A stretch of DNA of 64,000 nt from Caldilineales bacterium (GTDB lineage: Bacteria; Chloroflexota; Anaerolineae; J102): contig JAIBAP010000004.1 of NCBI GenBank assembly GCA_019695115.1, positions 62,001 to 126,000 on the forward strand, written 5' to 3'. The number at the start of each line of letters is the position of its first letter. Within the stretch, counting starts at the first letter, position 1. Below are positions 24,259 through 32,755 of the stretch, piece after piece. A program made the position numbers and the translations under genes. The notes under the pieces were generated by a model, which saw only the letters and a list, made by a program, of their open reading frames with translations, was not told where the DNA came from and ran no database searches.

Positions 24259-24287
24259 ACTTTAGCACAAGCGGGGCGGTGTGCTAA
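24259..24287 (-). promoter_or_regulatory. Minus-strand half of a symmetrical bidirectional promoter
   Basis: TTAGCA (complement of 24282-24287), a 17-bp spacer and TGC-TAAAGT (hexamer, complement of 24259-24264) drive the Wzz/kinase/sugar operon. Each element lies inside one arm of the 9-bp inverted repeat TTTAGCACA-N10-TGTGCTAAA (24261-24288). Confidence 0.6.
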
Positions 24288-24290
24288 ACT
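24262..24290 (+). promoter_or_regulatory. Plus-strand half of the symmetrical bidirectional promoter
   Basis: TTAGCA (24262-24267), a 17-bp spacer and TGC-TAAACT (24285-24290) drive the protease/sulfotransferase operon. The two promoters are superimposed face to face, so the -35 of one is the complement of the -10 region of the other. Confidence 0.6.
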
Positions 24291-24362
24291 TTTGGCTGAC
24301 GCATTTCGGATCGCGCAGGACGCGCCATCCGCGCCCACAACCCTAACCAGAGGAGGCAGGCC

Positions 24363-26237
24363 GTGCCAAGTGTCATGCCAAGTGCAGAACCCCCCAAACC
24401 AATGAAGAATGCCGCCCCGCTCGACAGGATCGCCGGCATGAGCGCCGACCAGATCAAGGCCCTGGCCGCCTACTGGATCATCAGCATCCAGGAATTCCTG
24501 GCCGTGAACGAATTGCCCGGCGGCCGCGGCCAGCTGCGCACCATCCTAGCCGTAGACGAGACCGAAATCGACCGCCTCTTGGAGCGCGGGGTGAAGATCG
24601 TCGGCCAGCGCGGGAGCGACAAGGACGAAGACCAACTGATGGCCGCCGACCTGGGCATCGGCGCCGTGGAGCCGCCTGGCCCCATGCGCGGCGAAAGCTA
24701 CGACACCATCGCCTTTGCCGGGCAACTCCCGGCCGTCGTCAGTTATGTCGATCACATGCCGCCGATCCGCAACCAGGGCGGGCGCGGCACCTGTGTGGCC
24801 CATGCCACCGCCGCCGTGCGCGAATTCATGGAGATCCAGGCCGGGATGGCGGGCGCCGACATCAACCTCTCGGAGCAGTTCATCTACTGGTGGTGCAAAG
24901 AGCAAGACAACATGCCCAATGTCGGCGGCACCTACCCTCACCTGGGCATCGAATGCCTGGCGAAGCTGGGGACTGTGACCGAGACGCAATGGCCCTACAC
25001 CATCCTCCCCAAACCGGGCGACGAGGGCCAGGGGCCGCCCCCGCCCGGCGCGCTGGACGAGGCCGGCCGTTGGCGGCTCAAGCGCGCCATCCGGCTCGAC
25101 CCCAAGGATGTCAACAGCATCAAGACGGCCCTGGCCGATGGCAAGGCCGTCGTCTTCGCCATCCCCGTCTTCCCCTCCTGGTTCAACCTGCGCACCACCC
25201 GGCGCAGCGGCAAGATCAACCTGCCCTTGCCCGGCGAAAAGCAGAACGGCGCCCATGCCATGGCCCTCGTCGGCTATGTCGATGACCCCTCGGCCCCCGG
25301 CGGCGGCTTCTTCCTCCTGCGCAATTCGTGGGCGCCGAACGGCGTGCCCTGGGGTTTCGACAATCCCTGGGCGGGCGGCTATGGTGCCATCCCCTACGCC
25401 TTCATCGCCCAATACAACATGGCCGCCGTCACCGGCGACCGCGCCGCCCTGGCCGATGTCTACCTCCGCGACAACGAGCAAGACCAGGGCCAGGTTCCCA
25501 GCCCCGGCATCCGCTGCAACAGCCCCGACCTCTGGCTGCGTCAAAGCGCCGACGGGCTGGAAGGCCACCAGGCGGCCAGGCCGGGCGCGGCCAATCACCT
25601 CTATGTGCGGGCCTGGAACCTGGGGCCGGGCGTGGCCCGCAAGGCATCGGCGACGCTGTACTATGCCCCGGCCTCGCCCTCGATCTGGCCGCAGAACTGG
25701 CAGCAGATCGGCCAGGTAGCCCTGCCCGACATCCCCGCCCGCGGCTCGGCCACGGCCTCGCTGGCGTGGACGCCGCCCGACGCCGGCCCCTTCTGCTTCC
25801 TCGCCCGCCTGGCCTCGCCCGAAGACCCGGTGCAGCACGAGTGGTCGGTGCGCGACGACAACAACATCGCCCAGAAGAACCTGGTGGTGTTGCAGGCCAA
25901 AGCGGGGGCCAAGACCGAATTCACCTTCAGGATGCACGGCCTGCCCAACCAGGTGACGATGATGGACCTGAACATCGATCGGGCCGGGTTCCCGCGCGGG
26001 CGCATCGAACTCAGGCTGGCCCCGCGCACGGGCTTTCGTGGCTCCGGCCGGCTGGAGGAGGACGAAGCCCGGCTGGCCAATCTGCAGGTCCAGGCCACAG
26101 ACGCAGAAGCAGTGGGCGTGTTCATCACCACCGACGCCGCCGCCAAAGCAGGCGAGGTGGGCGAGATCATCTTCACCCAACACTACGGCAACCTGCTGGT
26201 GGGGCGGATGACGGTTCGGGTGGAGGTGACAGCCTGA
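24363..26237 (+). CDS. Papain-like (C1) cysteine protease with C-terminal beta domains
   Basis: A 624-residue protein. After a small helical N-terminal domain (residues 20-80, resembling helix-hairpin-helix DUF4332-type regions) comes a papain fold with Q138 and C144 (RNQGGRGTCVAHA), H298 (NGAHAMALVGY) and N321 (LRNSWAP), so the catalytic residues are intact. A CARDB-like domain (about 395-510) and a further beta domain follow. There is no signal peptide, which suggests a cytosolic enzyme or non-classical export. AGGAGG lies 6 nt before the GTG start. It is the first gene of the glycan operon and overlaps the next gene at TGATG. The substrate is unknown. Confidence 0.82.
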   Translation: MPSVMPSAEPPKPMKNAAPLDRIAGMSADQIKALAAYWIISIQEFLAVNELPGGRGQLRTILAVDETEIDRLLERGVKIVGQRGSDKDEDQLMAADLGIGAVEPPGPMRGESYDTIAFAGQLPAVVSYVDHMPPIRNQGGRGTCVAHATAAVREFMEIQAGMAGADINLSEQFIYWWCKEQDNMPNVGGTYPHLGIECLAKLGTVTETQWPYTILPKPGDEGQGPPPPGALDEAGRWRLKRAIRLDPKDVNSIKTALADGKAVVFAIPVFPSWFNLRTTRRSGKINLPLPGEKQNGAHAMALVGYVDDPSAPGGGFFLLRNSWAPNGVPWGFDNPWAGGYGAIPYAFIAQYNMAAVTGDRAALADVYLRDNEQDQGQVPSPGIRCNSPDLWLRQSADGLEGHQAARPGAANHLYVRAWNLGPGVARKASATLYYAPASPSIWPQNWQQIGQVALPDIPARGSATASLAWTPPDAGPFCFLARLASPEDPVQHEWSVRDDNNIAQKNLVVLQAKAGAKTEFTFRMHGLPNQVTMMDLNIDRAGFPRGRIELRLAPRTGFRGSGRLEEDEARLANLQVQATDAEAVGVFITTDAAAKAGEVGEIIFTQHYGNLLVGRMTVRVEVTA

Positions 26238-27199
26238 TGACAGCAGCTGTCCCTCCCGCCCTGTCTGCCATTCTCATCACCCCCAACGCCTTCGACCGCT
26301 TGCAGCGCACCATCGCCGCCTTACAGACTCAAACGGTGAGCGACCAGATCGAACTTGTGCTGGTGGCGCCCGAGCTCCCCGCGCGACCGCTCGCTGAAGG
26401 GACGCTGGCCTGTTTCCACGGTCATCAGGTCGTCCTGATGCCCAACACCGACTTCACCAGCGCTGCTGCCTGGGCGGCCGGTGTGCGGGCGGCGCAGGCC
26501 CCGATCGTGGTCTTCTGCGAAGACCATTCCTATCCCGAACCAAGTTGGGCCGAGCATCTCCTGGCGGCCCACCAGGGGCCGTGGGCGGTGGTTGGGCCCG
26601 CCGTGCGCAATGGCAACCCCACCAGCCTGGCCAGTTGGACCGATTTCTTCATCGGCTATGGCGAATGGGCCTACCCAAGCCACTCCGCTGAACGCCAACA
26701 CCTGCCGGGACACAACAGCAGCTACAAGCGCGACATCCTGCTGGCTTACGGCGACCAACTGGCCCACATACTAGAAGCTGAGACCCTCCTCCACTGGGAT
26801 CTGCATCGCCAGGGACATCGGCTCTATCTTCAGGCCGAGGCCGTCACCCGGCACATCAACTTCACCAACCCGCGGACGCTGCTGCGGCTGCGCTGGTGGC
26901 AGGGCTACCATTTTGGCGCCATGCGAACCGTCTCCTGGCCGTGGCGACGGCGTCTGCCCTGGCTTTTCGGCAGCCTGCTGATCCCGGCCATTCGCCTGCG
27001 CCGGATCTACCGCGAGATCAGGAAACCGGGGCGGTTCCAGGGCTCGGTGCTGGGCCTGCTGGCCGTGATTGGCCTGATGATGCTGTGCGATGGCATCGGA
27101 CAGATGGCCGGCTGTGCTTTCGGGCCTGGCAATATCTACCCATATCTTTCCTCTTTCGAATTATCCGCCGAAATACGGGCCAACCAACCAGCAGTTTGA
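26237..27199 (+). CDS. Glycosyltransferase family 2 protein, membrane-anchored
   Basis: A 320-residue GT-A-like protein: SAILITPNAFDRLQRTIAALQTQT at the N-terminus, an acidic donor-site region IVVFCEDHSYPE (about 91-102), and HLPGHNSSYKRDILL typical of GT2 acceptor loops. A C-terminal hydrophobic stretch (about 275-300) suggests membrane attachment. It is translationally coupled to the protease gene and precedes the oxidoreductase by 6 bp. Confidence 0.8.
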   Translation: MTAAVPPALSAILITPNAFDRLQRTIAALQTQTVSDQIELVLVAPELPARPLAEGTLACFHGHQVVLMPNTDFTSAAAWAAGVRAAQAPIVVFCEDHSYPEPSWAEHLLAAHQGPWAVVGPAVRNGNPTSLASWTDFFIGYGEWAYPSHSAERQHLPGHNSSYKRDILLAYGDQLAHILEAETLLHWDLHRQGHRLYLQAEAVTRHINFTNPRTLLRLRWWQGYHFGAMRTVSWPWRRRLPWLFGSLLIPAIRLRRIYREIRKPGRFQGSVLGLLAVIGLMMLCDGIGQMAGCAFGPGNIYPYLSSFELSAEIRANQPAV

Positions 27200-27205
27200 C
27201 TGAAT

Positions 27206-28357
27206 ATGAAACAGCCCAAGCCAGCACCGCCGACGACCAGACGGGGAGCCGCTTCCGGGCGCGGCCCTCAAGCCGCCCTCAGGTTGGGGATCATCGGCGC
27301 CGGCCGGGTGACAAGCGACCACCATCTCCCGGCCCTGCGCCGGTTGCCCCAGATCGAGGTGGCGGCCCTGGCCGATGTCGACGCCGCCCGGCTGGAGCAG
27401 ATTGCCGATCGCTTCGGCATCCCCAGCCGTTACGCCGACCCGCAGGCCCTGCTGGCCGACCCCACCCTCCAGGCGGTGGCCATCTGCACGCCCCCGCCCA
27501 CCCACGCCGATCTGGCCCTGGCGGCGCTGGCAGCCGGAAAACATGTATTGGTCGAGAAGCCTCTGGCGCTGAGCCTGCGCGAGTGCGCCGAGCTGCAAGC
27601 CAGGGCAAGTTCGCTGCCGGGCCAACAGACGACGGTGGGGTTCAATCTGCGCTGGCATCGGCTGATGAGCGCAGCTGGCGAGCTGGTTCGAGCGGGCGCA
27701 GTCGGTCATCTGCAAACCGTGCGCCTGACCCTCACCAGCGGCTATCGGCGCCGCCTGACTTCTCCACAATGGCGCAACCAGCGGCAGACAGGCGGCAGCG
27801 TTCTGCTCGAACTGGGTTCGCATGTTTTCGACCTGGCGCGCTTCCTCACCGGGGATGAGTTTGCCGAGGTCTATGCTGTGGCTCAGAGCAAAGCTGGTCT
27901 GGAAACGATGGCGGTCGTAAGCGGGCGCATGGCCAACGGCAGCCAGGTCTCGCTGGTGATGGGCGACCACACCGCCGATGCCCTGGAGGTGGATGTCTTT
28001 GGCGATGCCGGCCGGCTGCATGTCTCTGGCTATCGCTTCGATGGCCTGGAACTGTGGCCGCTTTCGGTCTATCCTGGCAGCCTGAAGGTGAGAGCCCAAC
28101 GAGCATTCGAGCTGGTGCGCGCCCTGCCTGCCGCCTGGTCCAGCCTGCGTCGCGGCGGGGACTTTGCCGCCACCTACCGCAAGCAGTGGGAAGGCTTCGC
28201 TGCCTGCATCCAGGATGGCGAAGCGGCGACGCCCACGCTTGACGATGGCCGGCAGTCGTTGCGGGCGGTGCTGGCGGGGCTGGTCTCGCTCCGCACGGCG
28301 CAGCCGGTAGCGCTGGCGGCGATCAGCGATGAAAGCCTGGAGACAGGGCTGATTTGA
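27206..28357 (+). CDS. Gfo/Idh/MocA-family sugar oxidoreductase
   Basis: A 383-residue NAD(P)-dependent oxidoreductase. The Rossmann motif is LGIIGAGRVTSDHHLPAL (about 27-44), the family EKP motif is LVEKPLALS, and the C-terminal substrate domain contains GGSVLLELGSHVFDLARFL with the expected His and Asp. Such enzymes oxidise or epimerise sugars or nucleotide sugars. Here it probably modifies a sugar for the surface glycan. Confidence 0.87.
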   Translation: MKQPKPAPPTTRRGAASGRGPQAALRLGIIGAGRVTSDHHLPALRRLPQIEVAALADVDAARLEQIADRFGIPSRYADPQALLADPTLQAVAICTPPPTHADLALAALAAGKHVLVEKPLALSLRECAELQARASSLPGQQTTVGFNLRWHRLMSAAGELVRAGAVGHLQTVRLTLTSGYRRRLTSPQWRNQRQTGGSVLLELGSHVFDLARFLTGDEFAEVYAVAQSKAGLETMAVVSGRMANGSQVSLVMGDHTADALEVDVFGDAGRLHVSGYRFDGLELWPLSVYPGSLKVRAQRAFELVRALPAAWSSLRRGGDFAATYRKQWEGFAACIQDGEAATPTLDDGRQSLRAVLAGLVSLRTAQPVALAAISDESLETGLI

Positions 28358-28358
28358 G

Positions 28359-29228
28359 ATGCAGCGATCCCACACCCTGCAACGCCTGGGCACCATGGGG
28401 ATGGTCCTCCCCCAGATGGCGGCGTTAGCGAGGGATGTCCCGCGTGCGCTCATCGGCGGCTGGCGGCAGGGCGCTCGTTTCGATGATGTGCGCAGCTTTT
28501 GTCTGTTCATCGGCTATCCTCGCAGCGGTCACAGTCTGGTGGGCGCCTTGCTCGACGCTCACCCCCACATCCTGCTGGCCCACGAGCAGCACGTACTGCG
28601 CTATGTCCGGGCCGGCTTCAGCCGCGGCCAGATCTTCTTCCTGCTTGCCGACAATTCGCGTCGTTTCGCCGCGGCATCGGCTGCCGACCCACGCTATTCC
28701 TATCACGTGCCCGGCCAATGGCAAGGCGCCAGCGATGGCAAGCTGTCCGTCATCGGCGACAAAGGCGCCTGGGGCGCCACCCTGGCGTTGGCCCGCCGTC
28801 CCGACTTGCTCGACCATCTCCGCCGGCTGAGCCGGGCTGCCGTCAAGTTCATTCACATCGTGCGCAATCCCTACGATACGATTGCGCGCATGGTCGAACG
28901 CGAGGAGGTCGATCTCGACCGGGCCATCGACCATTATTTCCGCCTGGCCGCCACAGTGGCGACCATGAAAGGGCGGATCCCCGAGGCCGATCTCCTTGAA
29001 CTTCGGCACGAGGAGTTCGTCGCTGCCCCCCAGGTCAGGCTGGCCGAGATCTGTGGCTTCCTGGGTGTGGAGGCCGCCCCCGCTTATCTCGCCGCCTGCG
29101 CCGGCATCGTCTTTCCCTCGCCCCGCCACAGCCGTCACGAAGCGGACTGGAGTGACGAACTGATCGGGCGCGTGCAGCAGCGATGCGCCGAAGCCCCTTT
29201 CCTGACCGGTTATGCCTTTGCCGAGTGA
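28359..29228 (+). CDS. Sulfotransferase family protein 1
   Basis: A 289-residue PAPS-dependent sulfotransferase-like protein. The 5'-phosphosulfate loop is GYPRSGHSLVGALLDAHP (about 52-69) and the 3'-phosphate motif is HIVRNPYDTIAR. It starts 1 bp after the oxidoreductase stop and lies 10 bp before a second sulfotransferase. It would transfer sulfate to a carbohydrate or lipid hydroxyl in the cytosol before export. Confidence 0.82.
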   Translation: MQRSHTLQRLGTMGMVLPQMAALARDVPRALIGGWRQGARFDDVRSFCLFIGYPRSGHSLVGALLDAHPHILLAHEQHVLRYVRAGFSRGQIFFLLADNSRRFAAASAADPRYSYHVPGQWQGASDGKLSVIGDKGAWGATLALARRPDLLDHLRRLSRAAVKFIHIVRNPYDTIARMVEREEVDLDRAIDHYFRLAATVATMKGRIPEADLLELRHEEFVAAPQVRLAEICGFLGVEAAPAYLAACAGIVFPSPRHSRHEADWSDELIGRVQQRCAEAPFLTGYAFAE

Positions 29229-29238
29229 CCAGGCCACG

Positions 29239-30087
29239 ATGAGCAACGGCCGTCTTCTCCCCAACCTGATCGTCATCGGCGCCCAAAAGTGCGGCACCAC
29301 CAGCCTGCACTACTATCTGAGCCTGCACCCTCAGATCAGCATGGCCGGCGCCAAAGAACTGAATTTCTTCATCGCCGACCGCAACTGGCCACGCGGGGTC
29401 GCGTGGTACCAATCGCATTTCACCCGCCCGGCCCCTGTGCGCGGGGAATCCTCGCCCGGCTACTCCAACTATCCGTGGCACCCTGGCGTCGCCCAACGCA
29501 TGGCCGACCTCCTGCCCGACGCCCGTCTCATCTATCTGGTGCGCGACCCCATCCAGCGGGTCGTCTCGCACTACCTCCACCGCCATTCGCTTGGGTTGGA
29601 GCATCGTCCACTGGCCGAGGCGCTGGCCGACCCCGGCCCAGACAACCCCCTGGTCACGCGCAGCCGCTATCACTGGCAGTTACAGCAATTCCTGCCCTTC
29701 TATCCCCTGGAACGAATCCTCATCATTGCAGCCGAAGACCTATACTACCACCGGCTTGAAACCCTGCGACGCATCTTCGCCTTCCTCGGCGTCGATCCTG
29801 ATTTCAGCAGCAGCGGCTTCGCACGGGTCAAATATCGCAGCCAGGAACTGCGGCGCCTCGGCCCCTGGGGGCTAAAGCTACGGAAGTATTCCTACGAACA
29901 CATGAATCGCACCGCGCCGGCGCTGCAGCGATTTCTCACCTACTGGGCCTGCTATCCTCTATCGGCGCGCATAGAACGGCCCGCCTTGTCGGAAGGCCAA
30001 CGTCACGCCCTTAGCGCCTGGCTCTGGCCTGATGTCCAACAACTGCGGGCGCTCACCGGGCAAGCCTTTGCGCAATGGTCGCTCTGA
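29239..30087 (+). CDS. Sulfotransferase domain protein 2
   Basis: A 282-residue protein with the classical PAPS-binding loop VIGAQKCGTTSLHYYLSLHP (13-32) and the 3'-phosphate motif LIYLVRDPIQRVVSHYLH, closer to heparan-sulfate-type NDST/HS sulfotransferases than its neighbour. The start at 29239 is preferred over an ATG at 29212 that would overlap the previous gene. Two unlike sulfotransferases in one operon suggest two sulfation positions. Confidence 0.87.
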   Translation: MSNGRLLPNLIVIGAQKCGTTSLHYYLSLHPQISMAGAKELNFFIADRNWPRGVAWYQSHFTRPAPVRGESSPGYSNYPWHPGVAQRMADLLPDARLIYLVRDPIQRVVSHYLHRHSLGLEHRPLAEALADPGPDNPLVTRSRYHWQLQQFLPFYPLERILIIAAEDLYYHRLETLRRIFAFLGVDPDFSSSGFARVKYRSQELRRLGPWGLKLRKYSYEHMNRTAPALQRFLTYWACYPLSARIERPALSEGQRHALSAWLWPDVQQLRALTGQAFAQWSL

Positions 30088-30094
30088 ACCAGAC

Positions 30095-31024
30095 ATGACG
30101 GCGCCCCTGTTCTCAGTCATCATCCCCACCTACAACCGGCCCCAACCGCTGGCCGCCTGCCTGAACGCGCTTGCTGATTCGACTCTGCCGGCTTCTGCCT
30201 ACGAAGTCATTGTCGTGGATGATGGCGGCGCCAACGACCTGGCGCCTATCGTGGCCGGCGCCTCCAGACGCCTGGCGATCACGCTCCTCAGCCGGGCGCA
30301 CGGTGGGCCGGCCGCAGCCCGGAACACGGGCGCAGCCGCGGCGAAGGGCCGTTTCCTGGCCTTCACCGATGACGACTGCCGGCCTGCCAACGACTGGCTG
30401 GAGCATCTGGCGGCGCGTTTTGGCCGCCAGGCCGAGGCCGCCGTGGGTGGGGCCACGCTCAACGCCTTGCCCGACAACCCCTTCGCCGCCGCCAGCCAGA
30501 CGCTCACCCACTATCTGTACGAATACTATCTGGGGGGGCGGCGTGAGGGCGGCTTTTTTACCACCAACAACCTGGCCGTGCCCAGGGCCGGCTTTCTGTC
30601 CCTGGGCGGCTTCGATACCAGGTTCGCAACCCCGGCAGCTGAGGATCGCGAGTTCTGCAATCGCTGGCGCAACCAGGGTCTTGAGCTCGTCTATGCCCCA
30701 GAAGTGATCGTTCATCATGCCGCCAACCTCACCCTACCGGCCTTCATGCGCCAGCACTTTGCCTATGGCCGTGGCGCCCATCACTTCCACCAGGCCCGCG
30801 CCGCCCACGGCCAAAAGCCCCTCATGCTGGAGCCACTGGCGTTCTATCGCGACCTGCTCAGCTATCCCTTTCGGCGCCATCCGCCCAGCAAGGCCCCTCT
30901 CCTCTCGGCCCTGCTGGTCTTGGCGCAAGGGGTCTATGGCCTGGGCTATTTTGCCGAGAAGCTGATTCTGACCAGACGACCGGGCCGCAGCGACAACGCC
31001 CATCGTCTGGAACCGGTCTGCTGA
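30095..31024 (+). CDS. Glycosyltransferase family 2 protein
   Basis: A 309-residue GT2 enzyme: SVIIPTYNRPQPLAACLNAL at 7-26, VIVVDDGG at about 38-45, the TDDDC donor and metal motif near 92-96, and AEDREFCNRW as the acceptor/ED motif. It is probably cytosolic, facing the membrane, and adds a sugar to the growing glycan. It lies 7 bp after the second sulfotransferase. Confidence 0.9.
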   Translation: MTAPLFSVIIPTYNRPQPLAACLNALADSTLPASAYEVIVVDDGGANDLAPIVAGASRRLAITLLSRAHGGPAAARNTGAAAAKGRFLAFTDDDCRPANDWLEHLAARFGRQAEAAVGGATLNALPDNPFAAASQTLTHYLYEYYLGGRREGGFFTTNNLAVPRAGFLSLGGFDTRFATPAAEDREFCNRWRNQGLELVYAPEVIVHHAANLTLPAFMRQHFAYGRGAHHFHQARAAHGQKPLMLEPLAFYRDLLSYPFRRHPPSKAPLLSALLVLAQGVYGLGYFAEKLILTRRPGRSDNAHRLEPVC

Positions 31025-31055
31025 TCGCCTCCCCGCCGCCAGGGACAAAACCTGG

Positions 31056-32714
31056 ATGACCGCTTCCACCCTCGCACCGTCCCTTCGACCCACCCGCCTC
31101 CAGATCGGGTTATGGGCGGTTCTGGTTGTGGCCATGCTGATCATCGTCGCCGCCGATTTTGGCGCCTCGGTCGCCATCAGCATGGACGGCAGCCATTACA
31201 TCGTCCTGGCCGAGTCATTGAGCAACGGCCCGGCCTACGGTCTGATCAGCCGGGCGCCGACCCCGCCCGACGCCAACCATTCCCCGTCGCCGTTTCCCTG
31301 GGGCTACCCTCTGCTGTTATCGCCGTTGGTCGCGGCCTTACCCGGCCGTCTGGACCTCCTGGGCCTGCCCTCGCTCGTGGCCACGCTGGTCAATATATGT
31401 CTGATCTTCTGGGGCTGGCGGTGGCTCGGACGCGGGTCCACCTGGTGGGGACTGGCCGTGGCCGGGCTTTATGGCCTCTCCCCGCTCACCATCGATCTTG
31501 CTAACCGCGTCTTCTCCGAGGCCGTTTTCACCACCTTCCTGCTGGCCGGCATCATCGCCATCGAAGGGGGCGTCCGCCGCCTGCCCGGTCGGCTTCCGGT
31601 CTGGTGGCAAGCGCTCACCGCCGCCCTGCTGGTGATGATGGTGTTCACGCGCACGGCCGGGTGGGCGATGCTGGCCGGTTTGTTTGGCTACGTGCTGATC
31701 CGACGCCGGCGCGGCGGCCTGCGCCCCCTGGCCATTCTCTCTATGTGGATGGCCATCTGGACGGCGTGTGTCGTCTACCTGACGCCCGTCTCCGCCCGCG
31801 ACCTGCTGCCCACGTCCTATGCCCAGCAACTGCAAGGCATCGTCGAAGGCGACCATCGCGGTGACAACGACCGCGGTCTGTCCTATCCCCAGACCTTGCT
31901 CAACCTGGCCAACCGGCGGCTGTACCGCGACATTCCCTCGGCCGTCGCTCCCGGTCTGGCCAGCGGTCTCGCCCGCGTCCTCGCCGCCCGCTGGGGCCTG
32001 GAGGCCGGGCTGCCGTGGTTGGGCCGGGCGATCAGCCTCCTCCTCCTCCTGGGCTTTGTACGCTGGGCGCGCAACGGAGGCGCCTCGGCCTCCCTTCTGG
32101 CGGCGGCGCCTTATCTGTTCGTGCTGATGGGATGGCGGGTGTTGGGGCCGCGTCTGCTCTATCCGCTGCAGCCGCAGCTCTTCTATGCCCTTTTGTGCGG
32201 TCTCGAGGCCCTGCTGCTGGCCCTTCCGCCCCTTCGTCGCCCAGCCCTGCGGCGACGAATGATCGTGCTTGCCGGCGGCATACTCATCTGTCTCTATGCA
32301 GCAATCGCCGTCCTCAGCCCCGCGGACGCCGACTATGCCCACGACCTGGAAGAGCGCGGGCGATGGCTGCGGGCCAACACACCGCCCACCGCCACCCTCA
32401 TGTCCCGCCTGCCCGAAATCGACTTCGTCTTCAGTCGCCGTCGCGGGTTACCCTACCCCCGCGACATCGACGCCTTCTCGCCCGAACAGCTTGCCGCCTT
32501 TCTCTGGGCGGCCGATGTCGATTTCCTGATCGTCGAAAAACAGACCGGCGGCTGGAGCCTGGCTGGCGACGATGCCACGCCGCAGCGAAGCTACCGACCA
32601 GACGCCACGCTCGATCATATCGGCGAACTGGCGCAGACGCTGCACGCTCAGGGCCGATTGCAGCTTCGCTACCGCGCCGCCAATGAATTCGTCGCTGTGT
32701 ACGAGGTGAAATAG
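31056..32714 (+). CDS. GT-C-type (GT39/ArnT-like) membrane glycosyltransferase
   Basis: A 552-residue protein with about 10-11 membrane helices and a soluble C-terminal domain. After the first helix the loop contains ISMDGSHYIVLAES, resembling the acidic catalytic loop of polyprenyl-phosphate-sugar-dependent GT-C enzymes, although the usual DE pair is not clear. It is the last gene of the operon (31-bp gap) and may transfer a sugar on the outer face of the membrane. Acceptor and donor are unknown. Confidence 0.7.
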   Translation: MTASTLAPSLRPTRLQIGLWAVLVVAMLIIVAADFGASVAISMDGSHYIVLAESLSNGPAYGLISRAPTPPDANHSPSPFPWGYPLLLSPLVAALPGRLDLLGLPSLVATLVNICLIFWGWRWLGRGSTWWGLAVAGLYGLSPLTIDLANRVFSEAVFTTFLLAGIIAIEGGVRRLPGRLPVWWQALTAALLVMMVFTRTAGWAMLAGLFGYVLIRRRRGGLRPLAILSMWMAIWTACVVYLTPVSARDLLPTSYAQQLQGIVEGDHRGDNDRGLSYPQTLLNLANRRLYRDIPSAVAPGLASGLARVLAARWGLEAGLPWLGRAISLLLLLGFVRWARNGGASASLLAAAPYLFVLMGWRVLGPRLLYPLQPQLFYALLCGLEALLLALPPLRRPALRRRMIVLAGGILICLYAAIAVLSPADADYAHDLEERGRWLRANTPPTATLMSRLPEIDFVFSRRRGLPYPRDIDAFSPEQLAAFLWAADVDFLIVEKQTGGWSLAGDDATPQRSYRPDATLDHIGELAQTLHAQGRLQLRYRAANEFVAVYEVK

Positions 32715-32726
32715 TTGTGCGACCGC

Positions 32727-32754
32727 ACGCAACACGCACTACGCAACACGCACC
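32727..32754. repeat. Short heptad array, core ACGC
   Basis: Four 7-bp units (ACGCAAC, ACGCACT, ACGCAAC, ACGCACC) fill the gap between the convergent GT-C and ATPase genes. Confidence 0.85.
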
Positions 32755-32755
32755 C

